Below, one piece after another: positions 1 to 8,615 of a stretch of DNA of 64,000 bases (the stretch's first letter is position 1; every line of letters begins with the position of its first letter). Source of the stretch: Flavobacterium akiainvivens (lineage in GTDB: Bacteria; Bacteroidota; Bacteroidia; Flavobacteriales; Flavobacteriaceae); the NCBI RefSeq assembly GCF_001278115.1, contig NZ_LIYD01000005.1:4371974-4435973 (forward strand), given 5' to 3'. The notes under the pieces are model-generated. The model was not told the origin of the DNA, made no database searches, and saw only the letters and a list, made by a program, of their open reading frames with translations. A program made the translations under genes and the position numbers.

Positions 1-712
1 TTATGGAGAGGCTTTCGTTATCGTTAAGTGCAATATCGCCCTCCCAGGCTACAAAGCCGGTGCGGGCACCCAGGTTGTCTATTATATTAAGGCCGCCCAG
101 GGTAATGTTTACCTCATTTGGCACAAACTGCATGCCGTCATAAATATTAACCTGGTTAAACTCTATGTTTTCGTTTTCATATACTATAACAATAACCCAT
201 CCGCCAAAGTTTGTACCGTTTCGGCAGTACAGGTTTTGCATTGCCGGTGTGTTTTGGTTTATAACATCGGTAAGGTCAAGGTCGGCCAGGGTATAGGTAC
301 CATTGCCTGTTGTTTGCACCTGGGTGGTAATGTTTGCAAATGCCCCGAAAAACGGACGTGAAAGGCCGTCTCCGCCACCGTTAAAAATAACATCAAAGCT
401 GCGTTCGGCTACTATTTCTGTACCGTTAAGGGTAACTTCAAGGTCGCCCGTGCCGGAGCCTGCCCAGTACAGGTAGGCGGCCTTAACCACATCTGTACTG
501 TTAAGGCTGAGGTTAGCCGATGACGATGTTAGTATGGTGCACGGCGGGTAAACGTTGTTTAAATATTTGTTGGTTTCGGTATTGAGTGTATTGCCAACAA
601 AGGTAAAATTGTACCTTCCGTTAAACTGTTCATAAAGGGTAACAGGTACCTGGCTGTGGGCTAATAAAGTATAAAAAAACAGCAAGGCAATTAGGCGTAA
701 TTTTTTATTCAC
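1..712 (-). CDS. Secreted surface protein, N-terminal part (cut by window edge)
   Basis: An open frame runs from a GTG at 712 to the left edge (237 codons, no stop), so only the N-terminal part is present. It begins with a signal peptide (VNKKLRLIALLFFYTLLAHS, then Q). The mature part is rich in Asn, Thr and Gly and carries the stretch AAYLYWAGSGTGDLEVTLNG. I associate this stretch with large flavobacterial exported proteins that end in gliding-motility/T9SS type B sorting domains; that link is from memory of the family, and the C-terminus lies outside the window. Product and full length are therefore unknown. It is transcribed divergently from the transferase gene starting near 839, and the roughly 125 bp between them should hold both promoters. 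Confidence 0.7.
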   Translation of the reverse strand, partial: MNKKLRLIALLFFYTLLAHSQVPVTLYEQFNGRYNFTFVGNTLNTETNKYLNNVYPPCTILTSSSANLSLNSTDVVKAAYLYWAGSGTGDLEVTLNGTEIVAERSFDVIFNGGGDGLSRPFFGAFANITTQVQTTGNGTYTLADLDLTDVINQNTPAMQNLYCRNGTNFGGWVIVIVYENENIEFNQVNIYDGMQFVPNEVNITLGGLNIIDNLGARTGFVAWEGDIALNDNESLSI

Positions 713-838
713 AGCAAAATTTTTCCCTAAAAATAATCATATTTTACCAAAGCCCAATTTTTTGGCTAAAACAACATTTGCGCCGCTACCCGTGCAAGGC
801 CGATTAATTTGTTTATTTTTACCCTAAAATTATACCTT

Positions 839-1810
839 TTGTATACCGTTAAGCACTATACCCCCGATGATTTTGAGGCCTGGAACAGTTTTGTAGCCCA
901 GAGTAAAAACGGCACATTTTTGTTTAACCGCAATTTTATGGAATACCATGCCAGCCGGTTTACTGATTTTTCGCTCATGGTGCTTGAGGGGCAAAAGGTT
1001 GTGGCATTGCTGCCGGCCAACAGGGTGGGCGATGTTGTTTACTCTCATGAGGGGTTAACCTATGGTGGCCTTATTTTAGGGTTTAAAACCGGTACAGAGG
1101 CCGTGATTATTATTTTAAGGGAGATATTAAAATACTATGAAGCCGCCGGTATAAACAGGTTGTTTATAAAATGTATTCCTTATATATACCACAAAATACC
1201 GGCACAGGAAACAGAGTATGCCCTTTTTGTGGCAAAGGCTACCCTTGTGCGCAGGGATAGCTACTCAGTACTGGAGCCGCAGGCAAAACCGCTTATAAAC
1301 AGGGAGCGTAAGAGGAGTATTAACAAAGGCATAGCCAACAACTTGGTTATAAAAGAAGGTGCCGGCTTCAGGCCTTTTTGGGAAGAAATATTAATACCTA
1401 ACCTACAGCACAAACACCAGGCCATGCCGGTGCATACCGTTGAAGAAATGGAATTGTTGCACTCTCGCTTTCAGGGCCTTATACTGCAGTTTAATGTATT
1501 TGACGGCGATACCATTGTGGGTGGGGCTACCCTTTTTGATATGGGCCATGTTATACGCCCGCAATATATATCGGGCAATGCCGATAAAAACAGGCTGGGC
1601 AGCCTTGATTTTTTGTATAATTATTTGATAAACGAACGCTTTACCAATTATAGGTATTTTGATTTTGGCCCGTCTAACGAGCAACAGGGGTTAAAGCTTA
1701 ACGCAACGTTATCGCACTGGAAAGAAACTTATGGCGCGCGTGCCGTAGCACAGGACTTTTATGAAGTGCAGGTTGCAAACCATATTTTTCTAAACAATGT
1801 TTTTATATAA
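839..1810 (+). CDS. GNAT/FemAB-like acyl- or aminoacyltransferase in polysaccharide cluster
   Basis: About 323 residues, starting at TTG 839 (MYTVKHYTPDDFEAWN...). An in-frame TTG at 809 would add ten hydrophobic residues; I prefer 839 because the FemAB/GNAT_6-type fold normally starts with a strand such as YTVKHYT. The N-terminal half has the NGTFLFNRNFMEYH motif typical of flavobacterial proteins annotated as GNAT family acetyltransferases. The C-terminal half (FDGDTIVGGATLFDMGHVIRP, then RYFDFGPSNEQQG) resembles the acyl-CoA-binding half of that fold. It probably modifies a sugar or peptide during surface glycan synthesis, as inferred from the flippase and glycosyltransferases that follow. 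No substrate can be read from the sequence. The next gene begins 24 bp downstream on the same strand. Confidence 0.75.
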   Translation: MYTVKHYTPDDFEAWNSFVAQSKNGTFLFNRNFMEYHASRFTDFSLMVLEGQKVVALLPANRVGDVVYSHEGLTYGGLILGFKTGTEAVIIILREILKYYEAAGINRLFIKCIPYIYHKIPAQETEYALFVAKATLVRRDSYSVLEPQAKPLINRERKRSINKGIANNLVIKEGAGFRPFWEEILIPNLQHKHQAMPVHTVEEMELLHSRFQGLILQFNVFDGDTIVGGATLFDMGHVIRPQYISGNADKNRLGSLDFLYNYLINERFTNYRYFDFGPSNEQQGLKLNATLSHWKETYGARAVAQDFYEVQVANHIFLNNVFI

Positions 1811-1834
1811 CCTTATTCAACAAAACCACTTTTT

Positions 1835-3109
1835 TTGAAGTTGATAAAAAAAATATTTAAAAACCCATTACTCAGGCTCTCGTCACTCAATACGGCCAGT
1901 GTGCTTACCCGCATATTTGGCGGGCTTATTGCCAGTAAGGTTATAGCTGTTTTTATAGGGCCTTCGGGGCTTGCGCTTACAGGAAGTTTTCGCAATTTTC
2001 TTACTTCGCTTGATGCCTTTAGTACACTTGGGCTTCAAAACGGTGTTATTAAATATACTGCCCAGTATGAAGAAGACAGGCAAAAACAATATGAATCGCT
2101 TTGCACCGCCTTTACCCTGATAGCTATTGCAGTTTTAATTATTGCGGCATTGCTTGTAGTGCCTGCCCAAATGTGGAGTTATAGTATTTTTAACGGCAAC
2201 ACAACGTATGCCTGGGTTTTTAGGCTTACCGGGTTTTTATTGCCATTTTATGCTGCCAGCCTGTTGTTTATGGCTGTATTAAACGGTTATAGCTGCTTTA
2301 AGCAGGTAATTAAAATAACCATTGTTACTAATGCTGTAGGTGTTGTTGTAACAGCATTAATGGTATGGCAGCTTGGAGTTGTAGGAGCATTTATGGGCCT
2401 GTTGTTTACCGCTTGTACTACCTGTTTTTTTTGTGCAGCGCCCGTATACAAATCAACCGGGGGTTTTGCATTTTTAAAACGCAGTTATTTTAATCCCGGC
2501 CTTATTGCACCATTACTAAATTATAGCCTTATGGCTGTGGTTACGGCAGTGTTAGGTTCTGTTATATACATAGCCTTACGAAACATGATTATATTGCGCA
2601 GCGGTGCAGCCCATGCAGGTTATTGGGAGGGTATAAACCGCTTGTCTACTTTTTATTTAATGTTTATAACCACATTTTTAAATGTTTATTTTTTGCCGAA
2701 ACTTTCTCAGGCTAAAGATAATGCGGGTATAAAAAGCATTTTTGTTGAATATTATAAATATGTATTGCCTCTCTTTGCATTTGGGCTTGTACTGGTGTAT
2801 GTGTTGCGTGGTTTTATAATAAGGTTTACACTTGCCAAATCTTTTATGCCCATGGAAAATTTGTTTGTGTGGCAGCTTGCAGGCGATTTTTTTAAAGCCT
2901 GCTCACTTATACTGGGACAGTTGTTTTTTGCCCAAAAAATGACCCGCGCCTTTATTGTTACCGAAATAGTTTCGTTTGCAATACTTTACATTTCCGGCAG
3001 TATTTTTATTTCGGCCTATGGTGCAGAGGGAGGCGTAATGGCCCATGCATTTACATATTTTGTTTATTTTATTACGCTTGCTGTTTACTTTAGGAAGAAA
3101 TTATTGTAA
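1835..3109 (+). CDS. O-antigen translocase / polysaccharide flippase (Wzx family)
   Basis: A 424-residue integral membrane protein with about 12 hydrophobic segments, for example 85-108, 123-147, 154-175, 176-196, 228-250, 308-328 and 395-420. The N-terminal TASVLTRIFGGLIASKVIAVFIGPSGLAL pattern (given here in part) is typical of RfbX/Wzx O-antigen translocases of the MOP flippase superfamily, which move undecaprenyl-linked repeat units across the inner membrane. Length fits the family (about 420). The start is TTG 1835 or TTG 1841; no ATG is available. It follows the transferase gene by 24 bp, likely in one operon, and its stop abuts the convergent glycosyltransferase gene at 3110 with no spacer. 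Confidence 0.88.
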   Translation: MKLIKKIFKNPLLRLSSLNTASVLTRIFGGLIASKVIAVFIGPSGLALTGSFRNFLTSLDAFSTLGLQNGVIKYTAQYEEDRQKQYESLCTAFTLIAIAVLIIAALLVVPAQMWSYSIFNGNTTYAWVFRLTGFLLPFYAASLLFMAVLNGYSCFKQVIKITIVTNAVGVVVTALMVWQLGVVGAFMGLLFTACTTCFFCAAPVYKSTGGFAFLKRSYFNPGLIAPLLNYSLMAVVTAVLGSVIYIALRNMIILRSGAAHAGYWEGINRLSTFYLMFITTFLNVYFLPKLSQAKDNAGIKSIFVEYYKYVLPLFAFGLVLVYVLRGFIIRFTLAKSFMPMENLFVWQLAGDFFKACSLILGQLFFAQKMTRAFIVTEIVSFAILYISGSIFISAYGAEGGVMAHAFTYFVYFITLAVYFRKKLL

Positions 3110-4252
3110 TTACAGATCCTTCGACCAGGCATCTATATACTTACCCGCAATATTTATATAATTATGCTCTTTTTCTATAAAAGCACGTGCACGCAGGCTA
3201 ATTGCGGTTATTTCGGCAGGGTTTTCTATCAGGTGGCTTAGTTCACCGGCAATAGCCTGTGCATTGGGCAGCGCGTTTATAGCTACAGGCCGGGTAAGGT
3301 TATAGTATTCATTAAATTCTTTTTCGGCACCGGTAAACACCACTTTGCCTTTGGCCATAGCTTCGAGGGCATTATAGCCCTGGTCATAAGCATATACCTG
3401 GTCGAGTACTATGTGGGCAGTGTTGTATAGGTTTATGTAGGTAGCATAAGGCACGTTTTCGGCTATAATAATTTCGACCCTTTCGGCATACTTCTCTTTA
3501 ATTATTTGTAGTGCTTCCTCAAAAAAAACTATGCCCTTTGGGTAGTAGGTCCAGCGGTTTATGCCAAGAAAAATAATTATTTTTCCGGATGTGCTTAAAG
3601 GAATATAAGGCAGGGGCGTAAGGTTTATAGGGTTTGCTATTAACCCTAAAAACTCCGGCCTGCCCAGGTAAGGCAGGTAATAATCCATATCTGAGGCTAT
3701 AACCCCCTTAATGTTTTTTACCAAAAAACCATATAGCTTTTTATGCCCGGCTGTGTTGTATGTGTTAACGTAGCTATAGTACTTTTTTAAGGAAGGGTTT
3801 TGCAGCAATGGGTCTAATATACTATACCTAAAGCCGCCATTTAACATAAACTGTAATGTAAAATAGTCTATGCCGCAGCACAGCATAAAGGATTTGTTAT
3901 TTTGGGCTAAGAGCTTTTTAAGAATTTTAAGTTCAAAGCCGGGAGTGGTTTTTACAGGGGCTTCGTTTATAAGTTGCACCACATCAAAACCCTTAAGGTT
4001 TTTAAGCAGGCGGTTAAAGCGTATGCCCCGTTCTATGGTGGCAAGGTCAAATTTTGTAAGCCGGTACACGGCCTGCCTCAACTTGTTTTGCAGCCCTTTA
4101 GATACCCATTTTGCTTCATAAGAATAATCAGAGGGATATTGCTTAAAGCCATCTCCGTCGCCCACAAGTACAACAGTATGCCCCAGTGCGGTTAGGCCTT
4201 CTTTTAGCGAATTGTGCAGGCGGCTGTATTCGCCCACAAGCAAAATGTTCAT
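3110..4252 (-). CDS. Glycosyltransferase, GT-B fold
   Basis: 380 residues. The N-terminus MNILLVGEYSRLHNSLKEGL is the usual first strand and loop of GT-B enzymes. The C-terminal half has a nucleotide-sugar-binding region (IIIFLGINRW near 225-235, then DQVYAYDQGYNALEAMAKGKVV near 290-312), with the E-x-M-A-x-G-K pattern of GT4-like transferases. It presumably adds a sugar to the lipid-linked repeat unit of the surface polysaccharide on the cytoplasmic side. Donor and acceptor cannot be inferred. The gene is divergent from the next glycosyltransferase, with interleaved promoters between and inside them. Its 3' end abuts the wzx stop. Confidence 0.82.
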   Translation of the reverse strand: MNILLVGEYSRLHNSLKEGLTALGHTVVLVGDGDGFKQYPSDYSYEAKWVSKGLQNKLRQAVYRLTKFDLATIERGIRFNRLLKNLKGFDVVQLINEAPVKTTPGFELKILKKLLAQNNKSFMLCCGIDYFTLQFMLNGGFRYSILDPLLQNPSLKKYYSYVNTYNTAGHKKLYGFLVKNIKGVIASDMDYYLPYLGRPEFLGLIANPINLTPLPYIPLSTSGKIIIFLGINRWTYYPKGIVFFEEALQIIKEKYAERVEIIIAENVPYATYINLYNTAHIVLDQVYAYDQGYNALEAMAKGKVVFTGAEKEFNEYYNLTRPVAINALPNAQAIAGELSHLIENPAEITAISLRARAFIEKEHNYINIAGKYIDAWSKDL

Positions 4253-4259
4253 AAATGTT

Positions 4260-4285
4260 TATATTTGCTTACTACAACAAATATA
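4260..4285. promoter_or_regulatory. Interleaved divergent promoters between two glycosyltransferase genes
   Basis: A plus-strand TATATTTG lies at 4260-4267, 23 bp before the ATG at 4291. A minus-strand TATATTTG (seen as CAAATATA on plus) lies at 4278-4285, 25 bp before the minus-strand ATG at 4252. The minus promoter also has a TTTG at 4309-4306, spaced 20 bp. Both match the Bacteroidota -7 consensus TAnnTTTG. The two transcripts must start within about 15 bp of each other, so expression of the two genes is likely mutually constrained. Confidence 0.65.
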
Positions 4286-4290
4286 CCTTA

Positions 4291-5394
4291 ATGCTACAAG
4301 CTAAACAAACCAAATTGCTCCTGGTAGGCGACAGCCTTGCCATTGGTGGTGCAGAAAAGGTCCATGCGGTCTTATCGGGCTATTTTGCAGCACAGGGCAT
4401 AGAAGTGCACAACGCTGTTATTGAAGACATGGTAGCCTACAACTATAGCGGCGCTTTGCTTAACCTGGGGCTGCTTAAAAAAAAACATAACGGCCTGATG
4501 CTTAAAATTAAGCGTGTTGCGCAATTGCGCAGTTATATAAAAAAACACAGGTTTGATTATATTATAGACTTCAGGATGCACTACCGCCCGTGGCAGGAGC
4601 TTATAATGGCGCGTTTTGTGTTTACAGTACCCACGGTTTATACCGTACATTCTTATGTAACACACTGGTACCTGCCTGAAAAAAAATGGCTGGCAAGGCT
4701 AACTTACAATACTACTTATGGCGTGGTGGCAATTTGTAATAAAATTGAAGAAACCATTAAAAAACGCCATGGCCTAACCAACAGTACTACCATATACAAC
4801 CCGGTTGACCTGAAATACATAGATGCAAAACTGGCCGAACCACATACACCTTTGCCCTATAAATATATTATGGGTGCAGGCCGTATGGATGTAGACAATG
4901 TAAAGCAGTTTGACAAACTTATAGCGGCTTATGCCGAATCTATATTACCCATGAGCGATGTGAAGCTTGTATTACTGGGTGATGGCGAACTGAAAGAAAA
5001 ACTACAGGAACAGGCAAAACAGCAGCGTGTGGCAGACAAGGTGGTGTTTGCCGGTTTTAAAGAAAACCCTTACCCATATATGCGCGATGCCTTATTTTTT
5101 GTACTTTCGAGCAGGAACGAAGGCCTGCCCATGGTGCTTATTGAGGCCTTGGCCTGTGGCACTCCGGTTGTGTCTTTTAATTGCCTGACCGGGCCATCTG
5201 AAATTGTGGAGCATGAAGAAAACGGCCTGCTGGTAGAAGGGCAGGACTATATGGACTTGTGCGAAGCAATGGGCCATATGTATGTTGAGCCTGAACTGTA
5301 CAGCCACTGCAAGGCTAATGCCCGCCCAAGTGTACAAAAGTTTGATATAAACGCTATAGGCAGGCAATGGCTGGATTATTTAAACATCAACTAA
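4291..5394 (+). CDS. Glycosyltransferase family 4
   Basis: About 367 residues from ATG 4291 (MLQAKQTKLLLVGDSLAIGGAEK). A longer reading from ATG 4255 would place the TATATTTG promoter box inside the coding region, so I reject that start. The N-terminal Rossmann half has the GGAEK loop typical of GT4 enzymes. The C-terminal half carries the E-x7-E signature (NEGLPMVLIEALACGTPVVS) and GPSEIVEHEENGLLV, which bind the nucleotide-sugar donor and retain anomeric configuration. It resembles GalNAc-type GT4 transferases in O-unit clusters, but the exact sugar is unknown. It ends 4 bp before the FdtA-like gene, so the two are co-transcribed. Confidence 0.88.
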   Translation: MLQAKQTKLLLVGDSLAIGGAEKVHAVLSGYFAAQGIEVHNAVIEDMVAYNYSGALLNLGLLKKKHNGLMLKIKRVAQLRSYIKKHRFDYIIDFRMHYRPWQELIMARFVFTVPTVYTVHSYVTHWYLPEKKWLARLTYNTTYGVVAICNKIEETIKKRHGLTNSTTIYNPVDLKYIDAKLAEPHTPLPYKYIMGAGRMDVDNVKQFDKLIAAYAESILPMSDVKLVLLGDGELKEKLQEQAKQQRVADKVVFAGFKENPYPYMRDALFFVLSSRNEGLPMVLIEALACGTPVVSFNCLTGPSEIVEHEENGLLVEGQDYMDLCEAMGHMYVEPELYSHCKANARPSVQKFDINAIGRQWLDYLNIN

Positions 5395-5398
5395 AGAA

Positions 5399-5803
5399 AT
5401 GAATATAGAGTTTATAGATATCCCTAAGATAAAAAATGTAAAAGGCAACATAGGCGTAATAGAGCTTGATACCCTGCCTTATGATATAAAAAGGGTGTTT
5501 TACCTTTTTGATGTTCCCAGCTCGGCGCGAAGGGGAGGGCACGCCCACAAAAACCTGAAACAAACCATGATAGCACTTTCGGGTAGTTTTGATGTGGTGC
5601 TTAAAGACGGCAAAAGCGTTAAGAAAGTTACACTTAACAAGCCCGATGTAGCCATGCTGGTGCACAATAATATATGGAGCGAACTCGAAAACTTTTCATC
5701 GGGTGCGGTGTGTATGGTTATAGCATCTGATATTTATGATGAGTCTGACTACATACGCAATTATAAAGACTTCAGGGCTTATGTAAAGGAGCTTAATAAG
5801 TAG
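5399..5803 (+). CDS. FdtA/QdtA-type sugar 3,4-ketoisomerase (WxcM-like cupin)
   Basis: A 134-residue single-domain cupin with the FdtA signature: KGNIGVIE, then FYLFDVPSSARRGGHAHKN around residues 40-58, with the catalytic histidines in RGGHAHK, and later LVHNNIWSELENFSSGAVCMVIAS. The family converts dTDP-4-keto-6-deoxyglucose to the 3-keto isomer, the precursor of dTDP-Fuc3NAc or Qui3NAc. The partner PLP aminotransferase and N-acetyltransferase normally next door are not present in this window. The gene is 4 bp behind the GT4 gene and its last 11 bp overlap the end of the convergent GT2 gene. Confidence 0.85.
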   Translation: MNIEFIDIPKIKNVKGNIGVIELDTLPYDIKRVFYLFDVPSSARRGGHAHKNLKQTMIALSGSFDVVLKDGKSVKKVTLNKPDVAMLVHNNIWSELENFSSGAVCMVIASDIYDESDYIRNYKDFRAYVKELNK

Positions 5804-6713
5804 TGGGGTTAACCCCCTTTTTAGCCAGTATATTTTTTATTTTCTTAACCAGCCTGTGCACAAAACCGGGAGCGGCCAGTAAGGCGCGCTGCTTGTAGTT
5901 AAGGCTGGCGGGGTTAAGGTTTACCAGCATTTTATTGTAGCCTTGTGTGTTGCCTTCAAGCTTGTACCAGCGCGCAAAAACATACCGGTAAAAATCAAGG
6001 TAGCGCTTTATATCAGGGCGGTTATGGGCAAGGGGCTCATATTTGTCAAAGTCAGGAACAACTTTTCCTTTCAGGCCCTGGCGGGTCATCTGGCCGGTGT
6101 TATGAACAAAAGTCATAAGGGGCTCGTGCCAGTAGGCCAGTTTAAAATAATAGTTGGCCCTTATGTTAAAGTCAACATCTTCGCCAAAGGTTATGGTTTC
6201 GTCATAATAACCCGCTTTTTCAAAAACTTCTTTTTTTACACAAAGTCCGGATGGGGCATAAATGGGCTGCCTGAGGCTGCTTTCATAAAAATTAGCTACT
6301 ATGCCTGTAGAAAGGTTAAACGGGTGCTGTATTTGTATGCTGCCCGGCCATGATTCTACATAATTTACACCAAAAATACCGGCTTCGGGAAACCGTTTTA
6401 TAAGCAGGTTGATTTTTTCGAGATACGAAGCATCCAGCAGGTCATCGGCATCTAAAAAGGCTATGTAAGTGCCCGCAGCGTGTTTTATCCCGGTATTGCG
6501 CGTTGCAGAAAGCCCCTTGTTTTGTGGGTGTGAAAATATTTTTATGCGGGGGTCTGTAAATGAGCATGCTACAGCCATGCTGCCATCTGTACTTACATCA
6601 TTTACCACTATAACTTCAAAGTCAGTAACCGTTTGTGCCAGCACACTTTGCAGCGTTGCAGCTATAAATTCTTGCTTGTTGTATAATGGAATGACTACCG
6701 AGAAAAGGGGCAT
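5793..6713 (-). CDS. Glycosyltransferase family 2
   Basis: 306 residues, GT-A fold. The N-terminal PLFSVVIPLYNKQEFI and VIVVNDVSTDGS form the UDP-sugar-binding strands, and AFLDADDLL near residue 90 holds the DxD metal site. The middle region (GEDVDFNIRANYYFKLAY) contains the ED catalytic-base motif of inverting GT2 enzymes. No transmembrane segment is evident, so it acts at the cytoplasmic face on lipid-linked intermediates. It is the last gene of the ftsE-GT2-GT2 run on the minus strand, 4 bp after the preceding gene, and its 3' end overlaps the fdtA-like gene by 11 bp. Confidence 0.88.
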   Translation of the reverse strand: MPLFSVVIPLYNKQEFIAATLQSVLAQTVTDFEVIVVNDVSTDGSMAVACSFTDPRIKIFSHPQNKGLSATRNTGIKHAAGTYIAFLDADDLLDASYLEKINLLIKRFPEAGIFGVNYVESWPGSIQIQHPFNLSTGIVANFYESSLRQPIYAPSGLCVKKEVFEKAGYYDETITFGEDVDFNIRANYYFKLAYWHEPLMTFVHNTGQMTRQGLKGKVVPDFDKYEPLAHNRPDIKRYLDFYRYVFARWYKLEGNTQGYNKMLVNLNPASLNYKQRALLAAPGFVHRLVKKIKNILAKKGVNPTTY

Positions 6714-6717
6714 AGCA

Positions 6718-7605
6718 TTATTTTAAGGTACACAAATAACCCAGGCGGTATACATCAAAAACAGTCATGCGTGGGTGCGGACCCAGCAGGTTGCGGCGCA
6801 TTTTTTTATTAAAGGTACAAAAGGCTTTTGCGGCAAGGCCGTCTAAACCCAGCTTTTTAAGCCTGAGCCACATGGCGCCCAGCCTTATATGGCCGGCAGG
6901 CAGCAGGTTGTGGTCTATAAGGTATTTAAACCCCTGCGTGGCCTCTTCGCTTTTGCGTAAAAATATGGCGCTGCTTTCCAGCCCGTTGTGGCACACGGGG
7001 TTTTGTATGTGCTGTACCCTTATGTTAGCCTGGCTGAGGTTGTAAGCAAAAAGGGTATCTTCATAGCGCAGGTTGGGTATTTCTTCGTTAAACCGCACCT
7101 TGTCAAAAACACTTTTGGCAATGGCAAAGTTAAGGGTAAGAAATGAGCGGTAAGGCTCGTCTTCGCGGGCGTTGGCCATAAGGGCTTCGCGCTGGCGGCC
7201 GTATACCCAGCGCAGCAGCTGGTCCTGCGGTGGTTTTTTCTGCTGGTACTCAATACCGCCATACACCACTTTTTCTTCGGTGTTGAGGTATTGCAGGTAC
7301 TGGCAAATAAGGTCTTGCGTGGTGGGCATGGTATCGGCGTCCAAAAAAAGGAGCCAGTGGTATTTTGCCTTTTTGGCCAGCAGGTTGCGCATTTTGCTGC
7401 GGCCCACGTTTTGCTGCAGCAGCTTGTAGTAGCAATTGTCTATAAGCGCTATTTGCTGGTTTTTGCTAATGGTGGCATCATCTGTACTGGCATCGTCAAG
7501 CACTATAACCTCAAATTCTATATGCTCGCGCTTTGCCTGAAACTGGATTTCCTGCACCAGTGGCAATACATTATAATTGTATGTAGGAATTAAAATAGAG
7601 AGCAT
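6718..7605 (-). CDS. Glycosyltransferase family 2
   Basis: 295 residues. MLSILIPTYNYNVLPLVQEI and EVIVLDDASTDDA are the donor-binding strands, LLFLDADTMP holds the DxD motif, and LRYEDTLFAYNLSQ holds the ED motif. It belongs to the GT-A family 2; the sugar is unknown. Its ATG is directly next to the stop codon of ftsE with no spacer, and it lies 4 bp before the second GT2 gene, so all three are probably one transcript. Confidence 0.87.
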   Translation of the reverse strand: MLSILIPTYNYNVLPLVQEIQFQAKREHIEFEVIVLDDASTDDATISKNQQIALIDNCYYKLLQQNVGRSKMRNLLAKKAKYHWLLFLDADTMPTTQDLICQYLQYLNTEEKVVYGGIEYQQKKPPQDQLLRWVYGRQREALMANAREDEPYRSFLTLNFAIAKSVFDKVRFNEEIPNLRYEDTLFAYNLSQANIRVQHIQNPVCHNGLESSAIFLRKSEEATQGFKYLIDHNLLPAGHIRLGAMWLRLKKLGLDGLAAKAFCTFNKKMRRNLLGPHPRMTVFDVYRLGYLCTLK

Positions 7606-8289
7606 CTACACCGTTCTTTGCACCACTTCAAACAAGGTTCCGGCATCGCACTTAAGTGTTTTTGCAGGGAATTTCATAATCAGGGCATAGTCGTGCGTGG
7701 CCATAACAATGGTTTTGCCGTTCTGGTTAATTTCACGCAGCAGGTTCATAACCTCTACGCTGGTTTGCGGGTCAAGGTTACCGGTAGGCTCATCGGCCAG
7801 TATAACTTCGGGGTCGTTTAGCAGGGCGCGGGCCACGGCCACACGCTGTTGCTCGCCACCGCTTATCTGGTGTGGCATTTTGGTAGCGGCATGCTTCATG
7901 CCCACTTTATCAAGCACTTCGTTTATCTTCACGTCCATTTCGCGCTTTTCGCTCCAGCCTGTAGCCTTAAGCACAAACAACAGGTTGTCGTGCACGTTGC
8001 GGTCCGGCAGTAGCTTAAAATCCTGGAACACAATGCCTATTTTGCGGCGCAGGTAAGGTATATCGCGCTCGCGCAGCTTGGCAAGGTCATATTCCACAAA
8101 ATGGCCTTCGCCTTCCTTAAGCTTAAGGTCGGCATACAGGGTTTTCATAAGCGAGCTCTTGCCCGAGCCTGTTTTTCCTATAATATACAGGAACTCCCCG
8201 TGGTTAACTTCAAGGTCTATATTGGTTAATATGGCGTTGTTATCCTGGTAAACGGTAACGTTTTTTAGCGACAATATGGGTTGAGACAT
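7606..8289 (-). CDS. ftsE: Cell-division ABC ATPase FtsE
   Basis: 227 residues, the normal FtsE length. Walker A is GKTGSGKS (38-45), the Q-loop is VFQDFKLLPDRNVHDN, the ABC signature is ISGGEQQR, Walker B is VILADEPTGNLDP, and the switch histidine sits in MATHD. The LLPDRNVHDN segment and overall length fit FtsE rather than LolD. FtsE powers the FtsX membrane protein to activate peptidoglycan hydrolases during division. No ftsX is in the window, as is usual in Flavobacteria where the pair is separated. It heads the minus-strand run with two GT2 genes. A near-consensus -7 box (TACTTTTA) lies at 8318-8311. Confidence 0.88.
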   Translation of the reverse strand: MSQPILSLKNVTVYQDNNAILTNIDLEVNHGEFLYIIGKTGSGKSSLMKTLYADLKLKEGEGHFVEYDLAKLRERDIPYLRRKIGIVFQDFKLLPDRNVHDNLLFVLKATGWSEKREMDVKINEVLDKVGMKHAATKMPHQISGGEQQRVAVARALLNDPEVILADEPTGNLDPQTSVEVMNLLREINQNGKTIVMATHDYALIMKFPAKTLKCDAGTLFEVVQRTV

Positions 8290-8325
8290 CGATTAAGTGT
8301 TTGTAAAGTGTAAAAGTACGGAAAA

Positions 8326-8441
8326 AGTCTAAAGTCTAAAGTCATAAAGTCATAAAGTCGAAAGAACTCAGTAGAAAATATAATCATATCATTACTGTTT
8401 CGTACAAAAACTTTTGACTTTATGACTTTAGACTTTAGACT
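8326..8441. repeat. Palindromic intergenic repeat built from the word AGTCTAAAGTC/ATAAAGTC
   Basis: The left arm 8326-8364 consists of iterated AGTCTAA and AGTCATA words. The right arm 8411-8441 is its reverse complement with one missing ATAAAGTC unit and one mismatch. The spacer is about 46 bp. As RNA it would form a long AU-rich hairpin between divergent ftsE and the TPR gene. The rest of the 326 bp gap holds only the TPR gene promoter. This is one of several word-based palindromes in the window. Confidence 0.85.
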
Positions 8442-8582
8442 AATTCGGGTTAATTTTTGGTTAAAGGTATAACGGGCAAGCAGCTGTAATTTGTATGTTT
8501 GAATGTTAAAATATACAACCGGCTGTGGCTGCGGGCACTATACTAAAACCCCAAAAACATCCGTTAGACTAATAAGAATTGG

Positions 8583-8590
8583 TATATTTG
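8583..8590 (+). promoter_or_regulatory. -7 promoter element of the TPR/beta-barrel operon
   Basis: TATATTTG matches the Bacteroidota -7 consensus TAnnTTTG exactly, 25 bp before the ATG at 8616. No clear TTTG -33 box is seen; GTTAG at 8563-8567 is the nearest candidate. Confidence 0.6.
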
Positions 8591-8615
8591 GCTACCTAAT
8601 AAACAATAAAAACAC

